Below are positions 1 to 9,700 of a DNA stretch of 64,000 nt, piece after piece. Every line of letters starts with the position of its first letter. The stretch's first letter is position 1. The notes below the pieces were generated by a model, which worked only from the letters and a program-made list of their open reading frames with translations, did no database searches and was not told the DNA's origin. The stretch is from Rhodopseudomonas sp. BR0M22 (GTDB lineage: Bacteria; Pseudomonadota; Alphaproteobacteria; Rhizobiales; Xanthobacteraceae). The stretch is from assembly GCF_010907035.1 (NCBI RefSeq), contig NZ_QUMK01000020.1:1-64000 (forward strand), given 5' to 3'. The translations under genes were made by a program, and so were the position numbers.

Positions 1-286
<286 letters not shown>

Positions 287-311
287 CCATCATCGCTCAC
301 GCCGAACGACA

Positions 312-351
312 GCCGCGAGCACGTTTGATCGTGCTCGCGGCCTTTCTTTTT
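312..351 (+). terminator. Intrinsic terminator after tuf
   Basis: A perfect 12-bp inverted repeat (312-323 with 330-341) encloses a 6-base loop and is followed directly by CTTTCTTTTT. This is the strongest intrinsic terminator in the window and sits 26 bases after the tuf stop. The TTG start of the following small ORF lies inside its loop. Confidence 0.85.
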
Positions 352-624
352 GCTCTGCTCGCGCCGGCGGCAGGTGAGGCGGCCTGCCCGGACCGGCCGC
401 CATGCAAGGGCTGCGGCTGCAAAGGCGGCACCGGCTATCGCGCGCCGGACGGGCATTGCGTCGGCTTCCGCGAGCTCGACCGGGTCTGCGGCGCGCCGCC
501 GACCCGCTGCGTGTTCGAGAATGCGCCGGGGACGGGCGCCAACCGGGATTGCGCGCTGGCGCCCCGATCACATCGCAAGTCCGGAACCGGTCCGGATGCC
601 GTGCCTGTGGAACCTGTCGAATAG
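325..624 (+). CDS. Small secreted cysteine-rich protein, function unknown
   Basis: A 99-residue ORF opens with a hydrophobic stretch (about residues 2-18) that looks like a signal peptide with cleavage near AGEAA. The mature part has eight cysteines, including a CKGCGCKGG cluster at about 27-35, spaced as in small disulphide-bonded periplasmic proteins. No enzymatic motif is seen. The TTG start at 325 is uncertain because it falls in the loop of the tuf terminator and has no convincing ribosome binding site; the true start may be further in. The signal peptide and cysteine pattern argue for a real gene, but the function is unknown. Confidence 0.55.
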   Translation: MIVLAAFLFALLAPAAGEAACPDRPPCKGCGCKGGTGYRAPDGHCVGFRELDRVCGAPPTRCVFENAPGTGANRDCALAPRSHRKSGTGPDAVPVEPVE

Positions 625-706
625 ACCAAAGCCTAAGCGCGTATCCCACTTGCCAGCAGGGCACCGCCTGTGCTTCAAACGGCCCGTTCGGCGGCGACGC
701 CGACGT

Positions 707-782
707 AGGAGTGTAGCTCAATTGGTAGAGCACCGGTCTCCAAAACCGGGGGTCGCAGGTTCGAGCCCTGCCACTCCTGCCA
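707..782 (+). tRNA. trpT: tRNA-Trp (anticodon CCA)
   Basis: A 76-nt cloverleaf. The acceptor stem pairs AGGAGTG (707-713) with CACTCCT (772-778), then G779 and an encoded CCA at 780-782. The D arm is at 716-731. The anticodon loop at 738-744 has CCA at 740-742, and the T arm contains GGTTCGAGCC. Its place after tuf and before secE is the conserved proteobacterial order, although here about 12.9 kb separates it from secE. Confidence 0.97.
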
Positions 783-950
783 GCGATCCGCTAAGCATCT
801 GAATTCTCTAAAATAGTCGGTTAACGCCGGGGCTTGCGGGGTCGATTTTGGTCGCGCTGGCGGCGGCCGATTGCGGGCGATGCGCTGACGGAAGCGATAG
901 CCTGGCCGTCGCGCGAGCCGGGTGTGCCTGATGCCTTTGCCGGGGCCGGG

Positions 951-2171
951 CTAAGCAGCCAACGTCTTTGCCTTGGCGCGGGGCTTTTCGTCGCGCGCCA
1001 GCCGCGCCTTGCGCTTCTTCCACCAGACATAGAGACCGGTATAGGCGCTGATCGCCAGCGCCAGCCCGACGAACGCGACGAAAACGCGATAGGGCAGGCC
1101 GAACACCTTGGCCATATGCAGCGATTGCAGCCAGCGGCTGACTGTGTCGCCGGAATAGGCGCCGGTCGGCATCCGGGAGCCGAGCAGGGCGCCAGTGCGG
1201 GCATCGACGAACACGCCGGTCTGGCCTCGGTCGCTCTGCACGTCTCGCGACGTGTTGGCGAAGTAGATGAACGCGTCGAAGCGGCGATTGTAGAACAGAT
1301 GGCTGCGGAAATTGACGACGAAGCCTTGCTGCGCCGCCAGTTCGTCCATCGCGCGGGAGGCGATGTCGTAGGCTTGCGGCCAGCCGAGCAGCGGCTTGCT
1401 GGTGTCCGCTTTGCGCGGCTCCGGCGTCTTGCTGAACTCGAGGAAGGTCGACATCACCGGCGTATAGACCTCCTGCCGCAGATTGAGCATCACGCTCGAC
1501 CACGCGAACAGGAACAGCACCGCCCACAGCCACAGGCCGGAGGCGCGGTGGACGTCATAATGCAGTCGATACGCGCTGGACTTGTGCTTGATCAGCCACG
1601 CCGGCAACCAGCGCTTCCAGAATGGTGAGATCCGCGGGAAGGTCGATACGATGCCGACCAGGCAGTTCACCGTCCACACCAGCGCGACGAGGCCGAAGAA
1701 CCATTGGCCGTAGGGGGCCGGCAGCGCCAGCGCATAGTGCAGCTTGTAGATGAAGCCGATCAGCGTGGTGCGATCGAACGGCGTGGCGCCGTACTTGCGC
1801 ACGCCGAGCAGACGCCCGTCATACGGATCGAGGAACGCCTGATCCGCATCGGGCTGTTGCGGATCGCTGCGCGTCAGATTGAACGGGACCGAACGATCCG
1901 GCGTCCGCAGAAACGGAAATCCGGTGACCTGATAACCCGGCAGTGCCGCAACCGCCCGGGCATGCAGCTCGAACGGATCGAGCAGCGCGGCGGGCCGTCC
2001 CTGTGCGTCGAGGCGCGGCTGCACCACATACTGCTCAGGATTGACGAGCGCCTCGAGCTCCTTCTCGAACGCCAAGAGGCTCCCGGTCACGCCGGCGACG
2101 ATCAGAAACGCCGCTGCGAACAGGCCGGTCCATTTGTGGATGAAGACCGAAAACGAGATCATGCGGGCCAT
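951..2171 (-). CDS. PepSY-associated membrane protein (FegB-like), iron uptake partner
   Basis: 406 residues with four clear membrane segments (about 15-38, 150-175, 212-230 and 362-385), the layout of PepSY-TM proteins. Such proteins sit in the inner membrane beside siderophore receptors and are thought to help release or reduce iron from the siderophore in the periplasm. The gene lies 82 bases downstream of a siderophore receptor on the same strand, the arrangement of the fegAB pair described in Bradyrhizobium. The start is ATG 2171; a second in-frame ATG at 2162 is possible. The tail is rich in Lys/Arg, suggesting a cytoplasmic end. Confidence 0.85.
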   Translation of the reverse strand: MARMISFSVFIHKWTGLFAAAFLIVAGVTGSLLAFEKELEALVNPEQYVVQPRLDAQGRPAALLDPFELHARAVAALPGYQVTGFPFLRTPDRSVPFNLTRSDPQQPDADQAFLDPYDGRLLGVRKYGATPFDRTTLIGFIYKLHYALALPAPYGQWFFGLVALVWTVNCLVGIVSTFPRISPFWKRWLPAWLIKHKSSAYRLHYDVHRASGLWLWAVLFLFAWSSVMLNLRQEVYTPVMSTFLEFSKTPEPRKADTSKPLLGWPQAYDIASRAMDELAAQQGFVVNFRSHLFYNRRFDAFIYFANTSRDVQSDRGQTGVFVDARTGALLGSRMPTGAYSGDTVSRWLQSLHMAKVFGLPYRVFVAFVGLALAISAYTGLYVWWKKRKARLARDEKPRAKAKTLAA

Positions 2172-2253
2172 GCCGCAGCCTGCGCGCAGGCTGAGCGTGG
2201 GCTCCGTCCGGCTCTGCGCGCATCATCCGTCATCGTTGTCGTCTTCTTCCGGC

Positions 2254-4554
2254 TCAGAACCGGAACGTTGTCGAAGCCAAATAGGTGCGCGGTGCGCCGA
2301 GATAGATCTGCCTGTCCGACGCACTGGTCATCCAGTAGCTGCTGTTGCCGACATTCTCGATGGCGAAGCGCAGCGTGATCGGCTTGCCGTTCCAGGGCGA
2401 GGCGAAGGTGTAGCGCGCACCGAGATCGAACCGCGTCCAGGACGGCACCAGGAAGCGGTTGGCAGCGTCGGCATAGGCCTCGCCGAAGTGGATCGCGCGG
2501 CCGGTCAGGGTCAGGCCATCGGCGAACGGCGTGTCCCACTCGGTGCCGAGGCTGACCTGCACCTGCGGAATGCCGAGTGAGCGCTTGCCGTCGTTGATGC
2601 CGTTCTGCGTCTTGACCTGACGGGCATCCATGAACGACGCGCCGCCGAGCACGCGCCAGCCGGTCACGAGTTCGCCGAAGGTGTTGATTTCAACACCGCG
2701 GTTGCGGTTCTCGCCGTCCAGCGAGAAGATCGGCAATGGTGAGTTCGGAAGCGTGATCTGTGCCGGCTGCGAGATGTCGTAAGCGGCGACGGTGGTGGTG
2801 AAGCGGCCCCAATCGACCTTCACGCCCATCTCGTGCTGGACCGATTTGTACGGCGGGAACACCTGACCCTGGTTCTGGAAGCCGGCGTCCACGATCGTGC
2901 CCATCATCAGGCCTTCGATGTAGTTGGCGTACACCGAGACGTTCTCCAGCGGCTTGATCACGAGCATATAGGCCGGCGACCATGTGCCGGCGCTGTAGCT
3001 CGATGTCGGGGCCCCCGTGATCGTATTGAACGCGTCCGACGCGGCTTCCTGCCGGCGGATGCCCATCGTGAACTGGATGCGCTTGTTCAGCACCGACATC
3101 GTGTCGGCGATGCCGTAGCTGTTGAGTGAACTCACATTGGCCTTGACGACGTCGACTTGCGGAATCGTCTGGAAGGGGACAGGAGCCGGATTGTAGATAT
3201 TGGAGGTCACCCGCGTGCCGACGCTCTGCGAGGCGTCGAGCTGGCCACTCCACAGCGTGGTGTTGAAGTTGACTTCATGCAGCACCGGACCAGTCTCGAC
3301 CGTGGCCCGGAAGCCTGCCTGTTCGGTGTGGTTGTGGCGGTTCTGCCGATTGACGAACGGCGTCGACGTGGTGTCGCCGAGGGCATTGACGATGGTCGGG
3401 TTGGAGATCGTCGAGGTGATGGAATTTTCGAAGAAGCCGCCGCCGCCATAGATCGTCAGCCAGTCGGTGACGTCGACTTCGGCCTGGAACAGCGCCGCGG
3501 TGTTGGTGCCCTTGATGCCGGTCCAGGTCGGAATCCAGAAATTGGTCGGGGAAGGCGGCGTCGGCACCGCAGTCAGGCTCGGGCTCAAGGTGTTGCGGCC
3601 GCTGAGGCCGTTGCCGCGGAAATCGTTGTAGAGCACGTCGGCGGAGACCCGCACGCGCTCGCCGCGATAATCCAGCGCCAGCGCGTGGCTCTGATCGCGC
3701 AGGCTCTGATTGTCCACCTCGGTGTTGCCGTCGCGATAGCTGCCGTTGTAGCGGATGCCGAATTCCTTGTGTTCGCCGTAGCGCTGGCCGACGTCGAGAT
3801 GTACGCCGCCTTGCCCGCGCGACGCGAACGACGTCGTCACTTCGGCGATCGGCTCGTTGCGGGCGCGCTTCATCACGTAATTGATCGCGCCGCCGATCGA
3901 ATCGTCCGGCGACTGACCATTGAGCAGGCCGCTGAGCCCCTTGATCACCTCGACGCGCTCGACCGCATCGATCAGGTTGAAGGTGTTGTTGCCCATCAGG
4001 CCGAAATAGCCGTTGATGCCGACCGCGGTGTTGCCGAGCAGGAAGCCGCGGATCACCGGTTGCTCGCGGCCGATATTGCGCGGCAGCGCCGAAGCGACGG
4101 CGGGGTCGTTGACCAGAACGTCCGCCAGCGTGCGCGCCTGCGTGTTCTCGACGAGCTCGCGGGTGTAGGTGGTCTGGTTGAACGGCGTATCGAGTACGCC
4201 GCGATTGCCGAGCAGACCGACCTGACCGCCGTTCGCGACCTGGCCGCCCGCATAAGACGGCGTCAGCGCACCGACTGTGCCGCGGCTGGGCACGACGTAG
4301 GGAACCGGAGCGACCGGCTGCAGCGGCGCCGCCGCAGCACGGCGGGGCGCGGCGCGAGGGGCCGATGCTTGGCGGGTGGGTTTGGCGCTCGGCTTGCTTT
4401 GCCGTGTCGGGGCTTCGACGCTGATCGCGGGGAGTGTCGACTGCGCCTGCGCCGGGCCGACGAAATCGATCGCAAGTGATACAGTCACGAATGACAAAGT
4501 GAGACGGCTCACAGCACCAAGGCACGCAACGCGAGCCACATTGTCGAGTATCAC
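2254..4554 (-). CDS. TonB-dependent siderophore receptor (FegA/FhuA-like)
   Basis: 766 residues. A signal peptide ends near residue 38 (GPAQAQ) and is followed by a TonB-box-like LPAISVEAP, a Pro/Ala/Arg-rich linker, a plug domain from about 120 to 245 and a 22-stranded barrel ending in the terminal aromatic motif TFRF. It should carry a ferric siderophore, possibly ferrichrome-like, across the outer membrane using TonB energy. The start is GTG 4554, supported by AGGGG about 8 bases upstream. There is no STN domain, so this receptor is not expected to signal through the FecIR pair next door. It probably forms an operon with the PepSY gene downstream. Confidence 0.92.
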   Translation of the reverse strand: MILDNVARVACLGAVSRLTLSFVTVSLAIDFVGPAQAQSTLPAISVEAPTRQSKPSAKPTRQASAPRAAPRRAAAAPLQPVAPVPYVVPSRGTVGALTPSYAGGQVANGGQVGLLGNRGVLDTPFNQTTYTRELVENTQARTLADVLVNDPAVASALPRNIGREQPVIRGFLLGNTAVGINGYFGLMGNNTFNLIDAVERVEVIKGLSGLLNGQSPDDSIGGAINYVMKRARNEPIAEVTTSFASRGQGGVHLDVGQRYGEHKEFGIRYNGSYRDGNTEVDNQSLRDQSHALALDYRGERVRVSADVLYNDFRGNGLSGRNTLSPSLTAVPTPPSPTNFWIPTWTGIKGTNTAALFQAEVDVTDWLTIYGGGGFFENSITSTISNPTIVNALGDTTSTPFVNRQNRHNHTEQAGFRATVETGPVLHEVNFNTTLWSGQLDASQSVGTRVTSNIYNPAPVPFQTIPQVDVVKANVSSLNSYGIADTMSVLNKRIQFTMGIRRQEAASDAFNTITGAPTSSYSAGTWSPAYMLVIKPLENVSVYANYIEGLMMGTIVDAGFQNQGQVFPPYKSVQHEMGVKVDWGRFTTTVAAYDISQPAQITLPNSPLPIFSLDGENRNRGVEINTFGELVTGWRVLGGASFMDARQVKTQNGINDGKRSLGIPQVQVSLGTEWDTPFADGLTLTGRAIHFGEAYADAANRFLVPSWTRFDLGARYTFASPWNGKPITLRFAIENVGNSSYWMTSASDRQIYLGAPRTYLASTTFRF

Positions 4555-5047
4555 TTCCTTCGCCCCTCCCAGAAGACGCCAAGCGCATGTGTGTCTGATA
4601 GGATGCGGTCTACGAAAACGATCGCGGTCGCAAGATGGCCACGATTAGAACGCTTCGAAGTCGCGATGGCGCCGGCGTGACTTGGATGAAGAAAGTTCGG
4701 CCGCGAACGCGCCGCCGCGCTCGCGAAGGGGATGGTGTTGCTGGAATCATTCCGATCGCGACGCGCGGCAGCTCGCACGATCAGGCATCAGATCGCTGCG
4801 ACCATCCGTCGCGTGTTGATGCGATCCGTCCGGTCGCACGCAGGCGCGGATGCGCCGATGTGCGCGCTGACATCGGCGGCGAGGTGGAGTGAGGCGCGCT
4901 ACTGCGATTGTCGCACGGTGGAATTCGCAGCGCTGCCGCTAGAGCCAATCTAATTCGCTGGGTTTGCGACGAAATCGGGCGGCTGGTAACCGGATTGGTG
5001 GAGATGGCGTTCGCTCGGGGGGCGAAAGGTTGAGTGGCGTTCGTTCG
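4555..5047. other. Divergent intergenic region between siderophore receptor and ECF sigma gene
   Basis: 493 bases without a convincing gene. It must hold the promoters of two divergent units. A perfect 9-bp inverted repeat with an 8-base loop lies at 4853-4878 (CGCCGATGT / ACATCGGCG) without a T-run; it may be a regulator site or an RNA hairpin. A possible iron-control element at 4644-4660 is listed separately. No clear -35/-10 pair stood out. Confidence 0.6.
4644..4660. promoter_or_regulatory. Possible Irr-type iron control element
   Basis: ATTAGAACGCTTCGAAG is an imperfect dyad that resembles the TTTAGAA..TTCTAAA-like iron control element bound by Irr in the Rhizobiales. It lies about 90 bases upstream of the siderophore receptor start, where an iron regulator would act. 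The match is partial (TTAGAAC then TTCGAA), so this is suggestive only. Confidence 0.25.
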
Positions 5048-5578
5048 ATGACCGATTTGACCGAGAGTCTGGCGCATCTCTATGCCGACGAGCATCGGCG
5101 GCTCCAGCGGTTTCTGATTGCCCGCGGACTGTCTGCGAGCGCTGCCGCCGATATCGTGCAGGAGGCTTTCCTACGCCTGCTGCGTGCGCCGCGCGAAGAG
5201 GTCCGTGACCTCCGCAGCTATCTGTTCCGAACCACCGACAATCTGGCGATCGACGAGGCCCGCCGGCGTCGCCGCAATATATTGGCAACGGCTGTCGAAC
5301 TCGACGAAGCGATCGCCGACCCGTCGCCGCTGCCCGATGCGGTGCTGATTTCCCATCAGGAATTCCGAGCGTTGCACGCTGCACTGGCCGCATTGCCGCC
5401 GCGCCCCCGCGAAGTGTTGATTCTCCACAAGTTCGAAGGAATGAGCTACGCCGACATCGCCGACCGGCTCGGAATCTCGAAAAATACCGTGATGGCGCAC
5501 ATGCTGAGAGCGATGCTTTGCCTCAAGGCCAGCTTCTCGGCAGAGGGGGGCGGTGCGGACGGCTCGTCGGTCCGGTGA
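5048..5578 (+). CDS. ECF sigma factor, FecI type
   Basis: 176 residues from ATG 5048. Region 2 includes the DIVQEAFLRLL stretch (about 37-47) and region 4 a helix-turn-helix (LHKFEGMSYADIADRLGISK, about 130-149). The size and layout are those of iron-responsive FecI-like sigma factors. It is followed by fecR and then a TonB receptor with an STN domain, so it should direct transcription of the haem uptake genes when the receptor is occupied. An upstream in-frame extension to 4964 is composed of low-quality sequence and was not used. Confidence 0.9.
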   Translation: MTDLTESLAHLYADEHRRLQRFLIARGLSASAAADIVQEAFLRLLRAPREEVRDLRSYLFRTTDNLAIDEARRRRRNILATAVELDEAIADPSPLPDAVLISHQEFRALHAALAALPPRPREVLILHKFEGMSYADIADRLGISKNTVMAHMLRAMLCLKASFSAEGGGADGSSVR

Positions 5579-5693
5579 TGCCATCCCCCTGACGGATGCG
5601 GTTTCGCTGTTTTTCCTTCACTTGAACGTCTTCCGTGCCTAGCTACGCCCCGCATCGGCGATGTCTCCCACCGCATGACGGCGCAATTCCTCA

Positions 5694-6686
5694 ATGTACG
5701 ATCGTGTCACACGAGGCCGCATGAACAGATTGGACGGACCTGCGTCCATAGACGAGCAAGCGGTTCAGTGGTTCGTTATCCTTCGCGATGACGAGGCCAC
5801 CGAGGAGGACCGCGCCGCCTTTGCGACGTGGCTGGCGGCTGATCCGGCCCACGAGGCTGCTTGGCGCTCGGTCGAGCGGATGTGGAGCGGCCTCGATGCC
5901 GTCGGACGGCGTCCGGCGCCGCGCAGCCCTCGGCGGCAGCGATCGAACCTGCCGAACCGCATCGCGGCGACTGTCGTGCTGTTGCTGGTGATGGCCGGTT
6001 TCGGCTGGCAGTTGCTGCCGGTTGGCCTGTTCGCGGACCATCGAACCGGCGTGGGCGAGCGCAAGACGGTCATGCTGCAGGATGGTTCGCAGGTCGAGCT
6101 GGCGACCTCGACGGCGATCGATGTCTCGTTCGGCGACACCGAGCGGCGCATCAAGCTGCTGACCGGAGAGGCATTCTTCGAGGTGGCGAAGGATCCCGGA
6201 AGGCCATTCATTGTTACGGCCGAAGGCGGCGAGGTGCGCGTGCTGGGCACCGCGTTCGACGTCAAGATTGCGAAAGACGTTATGGTCGCCGTCGCGCACA
6301 ACACGGTTCAGGTCGGAACGCCAACGGCGACGCCGGTGAAAGTCGAAGCCGGTCACGAGGTTCGCTACGGCACCGGCGGCGTATCTGGTGTCACTGCGGC
6401 GGATCTCGATGCCGTACAGGCGTGGCGGCACAATCAACTGATCTTCCGCGACGTGCCCTTGGATGATGTGCTGGCCGACCTCGGCCGGTATCGGCGCGGT
6501 CCGATCGTGCTGTTCGGCGGTGCGCTCGGCAAGCGGCACGTCACGGCGGTGTTCGACACCGACGACGTGGATGCGGCGCTCGACACCATCGCTCAATCGC
6601 TGTCGCTGCGGGTTTATCGTGCCGCCGGCCTTCTGACTGTAATGATTCCAGGTCCAGAATCGCAAAAAGACGCGGTAGTCGAGTAA
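5694..6686 (+). CDS. FecR-type anti-sigma factor / signal transducer
   Basis: 330 residues. The N-terminal DUF4880-like cytoplasmic part (about 18-65) has the typical AFATWLAADPAHEAAW motif. One membrane segment follows at about 90-108. The periplasmic FecR domain (about 120-220) includes FFEVAKDPGRPFIVTAEGGEV and VRVLGTAFDV, and the C-terminal DUF4974-like domain lies at about 255-318. The protein relays ligand occupancy from the STN domain of the receptor to the ECF sigma factor. The start may be ATG 5694 or ATG 5721; the later one begins closer to the conserved domain. It lies 115 bases after the sigma gene and 60 before the receptor. Confidence 0.92.
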   Translation: MYDRVTRGRMNRLDGPASIDEQAVQWFVILRDDEATEEDRAAFATWLAADPAHEAAWRSVERMWSGLDAVGRRPAPRSPRRQRSNLPNRIAATVVLLLVMAGFGWQLLPVGLFADHRTGVGERKTVMLQDGSQVELATSTAIDVSFGDTERRIKLLTGEAFFEVAKDPGRPFIVTAEGGEVRVLGTAFDVKIAKDVMVAVAHNTVQVGTPTATPVKVEAGHEVRYGTGGVSGVTAADLDAVQAWRHNQLIFRDVPLDDVLADLGRYRRGPIVLFGGALGKRHVTAVFDTDDVDAALDTIAQSLSLRVYRAAGLLTVMIPGPESQKDAVVE

Positions 6687-6746
6687 CTACTTTGTCCAAC
6701 TCCCCCGTCTTCATCGGAGCAGGCCGCTACACGCGGCCGAACGACG

Positions 6747-9700
6747 ATGGGGGCCTTCGGGATGAGTTTGGATACAAAGTGCGTATGCTCTAATGGGCGA
6801 CTGGCCGTTCTGTTGATGGCGGCGACGTTCTTGTCGACGGCCACGACGGTTGAACAATCCTACGCACAAGCTCCGCAACCATCACGCGCAGGCGCCGGCT
6901 CTCGCGAGCTCGACATCCAGGCTCAGCCGCTCGGGAGCGCGCTGATCGCATTCTCCCGTCAGTCGCGGCTGCAGATCTTCGTCGATCAAGCTCTGGTGGC
7001 GGGAAAGTCAGCGCCGGCGGTCCGCGGCGCGCTGACACCGTCTGCCGCGCTCGACCGGCTTCTGGTCGGGTCCGGGCTCTCCTATCGGTTCAAGCGTGGA
7101 GGCACCGTCACGATTGTCGGTCCGGTCAGCGCCAGCATGAACCAGATGCCGGCATCCGATGGATCGCTAATGCTCGATACGATCGACATCTCGGGTGGTC
7201 GCGGAACTCCGGCCGAGGTGCCATACCGCACGCCCGCGCCCGTGACCCAGATTACGCAGGAGAGCATCGAGCGCTTTCGGGGCAGCAGCCCGGCCGACAT
7301 CTTCCGCGGTACGCCGGGTGTGATGTCGGGCGAAGCCAGGAACGGCGGCGGTTCGATCGACGTCAATATCCGGGGCATGCAGGGCATGGGCCGTGTCGCC
7401 GTCACGGTTGATGGCGCTGAAAACGGGCTGACGGTCTATCAGGGCTATCAGGGCATCTCGAACCGGACCTACGTCGATCCTGATCTTCTGGCCGGCGTCG
7501 ACATCACCAAGGGCGCGGAGGTCTCGTCGCGGGGCATCGCCGGCACGGTGGCGATGCGCACGGTCGGCGCCGACGATGTCGTGAAGGCCGGTGAAAAATG
7601 GGGCGTGCTGGTCAAGAGCAGCTTCGGCACCAACACCGCCAACCCGCGACCGGGCGATCTCGGCGGTTATACCTGGCCGCGGCCCTATGTCAGCGATCCG
7701 CAGCCCTATCCGGTGCCGACGGCGCAGGCTTCCGGCCTCGACCGCCCCGGACTGTTCACTCCGACCAGTGGCTCGTTCAGCACCGTCGCGGCGATCAAGG
7801 AAGCAAACTACGATTTGCTGTGGGGCTACGCATACCGAAAGCAGGGCAACTATTTCGCCGGAAAGAACGGGCCGGGCGCGGGCGTCCTTGACACCGGGCC
7901 GCAGCCGCTCTGCTATTCGAGTGGCTTCTGCTATTACCCGCCGAGCCCGATCTCGTATGCACATGTCTACCAAAACACCGGTCTGACCAGCTATCGCGCT
8001 GGCGAGCAGGTCCTGAACACGCAACTCGAAACCGAATCGTATCTGGCCAAGGGCACTGTGCGATCCGACGACGGCCAGAGTCTGCAGATCGGCTACAACG
8101 GCTATCGTAGCAGGGCCGGTGACGTCATTGCCTCGTTGTTCTCCAGCGCTCAGAGCCAAGCGGTACAGCAGGCCCAGGAAGATGTGACCAAAGTCGATAC
8201 CGGCACCGTCCGCTATCGTTGGAAGCCGGAGGACAACGGACTCGTCGACCTCAAAGCCAACATGTGGATGACCAACCTGACGTTGCTGACGCCGCCTCGG
8301 GTCAGCTTGGGAACCAACGTCAAGCCTGAGGATTTCGGTCTTCCGTACAACTACCTGCCGGGCAATCAAACCACGATGGGCGGCGGCGACCTCAGCAACA
8401 GGTCCCATCTGTCGTTGGAGCGCTTCGGTTCGCTCGATTTCGATTACGGTGCGTCATATGTCCAGGAAGCGACCAGGCCGACGCCGTTTACAAATCAGCT
8501 CAATGCCGGCATCCCGTCCCGAGAAGGCGCCAGGCAGGAGATCGCCGGTTTCGGTAAGGTCGCGTACAAGCCGGTCGATTGGCTCACGCTGAACGGCGGT
8601 CTCCGGTATTCGCATTACTGGTCTCAGGATCGGAGCACGATCACCAACGCCTCACAGATGAATCCGCAGCCGTCGCGTGACACCGGCGGATACAGTCCGT
8701 CCGCCGGAATCGTGGTCGAACCGATCAAGGACGCACAGTTCTACGTCAACTACTCCAGCGCCCTGCGCATGCCGACCCTGTTCGAATCGGTTGCCGGCTA
8801 CAGTCTGATCCCCAACGCTGGTCTGCTTCCCGAGCGCTCCAACAATTGGGAGGCCGGCGTGAACCTCTTCAGAGAAGGGGGGTTCGCGCCCGCCGACAAG
8901 GCGATGATGAAGTTCGGCTACTTCAACTGGAATGTGTCGAACTACGTCGCCCGGATGAGCAAGTCGTTTGTGGATCCGACCTATGGCTACACCTATTCGG
9001 CCCTACAGGTTGTCAATATCGATCGTGCGCGCTTCGAAGGACTCGAATGGTCTGGCCGCTATCAGAGCGGCGGATTCACCGCAGAAGTCGCAGCGAATTA
9101 CTATCTCAACGTCGAATATTGTCCGACTGCGGCCAATTGCGCCACCTCGACTCTGTCCGGCGACTATTCGGCTAATCAGGTGCCTCCAAAATATTCGGCG
9201 AACATCACGCTGTCGCAGAAATTGCTCGACGATGATCTGACGGTCGGTGGTCGTGCGAGTTATATCGGGCCGCGCTCGATCGGATACGGGGCGGTGCAGT
9301 ATGGCGCGGCTGCCATCATCGCGCCGATTATCTGGCAGCCGTATTGGCTGGTCGATGTGTTCGCCGAGTATAAGCTCACAACGGATATCACCCTGCGTGC
9401 GACCGTCGAGAACTTGACGGATCAGTATTATGTCGACCCGCTCAGTCTGGTTCAGCAGCCGGGGCCGGGGCGCACGTTCCGCCTCGGTATGAGCGGGAAG
9501 TTCGGTGGCAGCGAGACGGTCACACCCGGATCTCTGACGCGCCTGTTCGCGCCGAGCGCAGCGGTTGCGAACTGGAGCGGCTTCCATGCCGGCATCAACA
9601 CAGCCTACAACTCCGCGAAATTCGGTGGGACCATGACCGCGTTGGACGGGGCGGCCGACGGTCATGCCGCGAACGAAGCGCCCAATCAGCAGGTCGGCGC

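Noticed and set aside
3157-4479. 440-codon open frame opposite the siderophore receptor
   Set aside because: Shadow of a well-supported receptor with signal peptide and barrel motifs.
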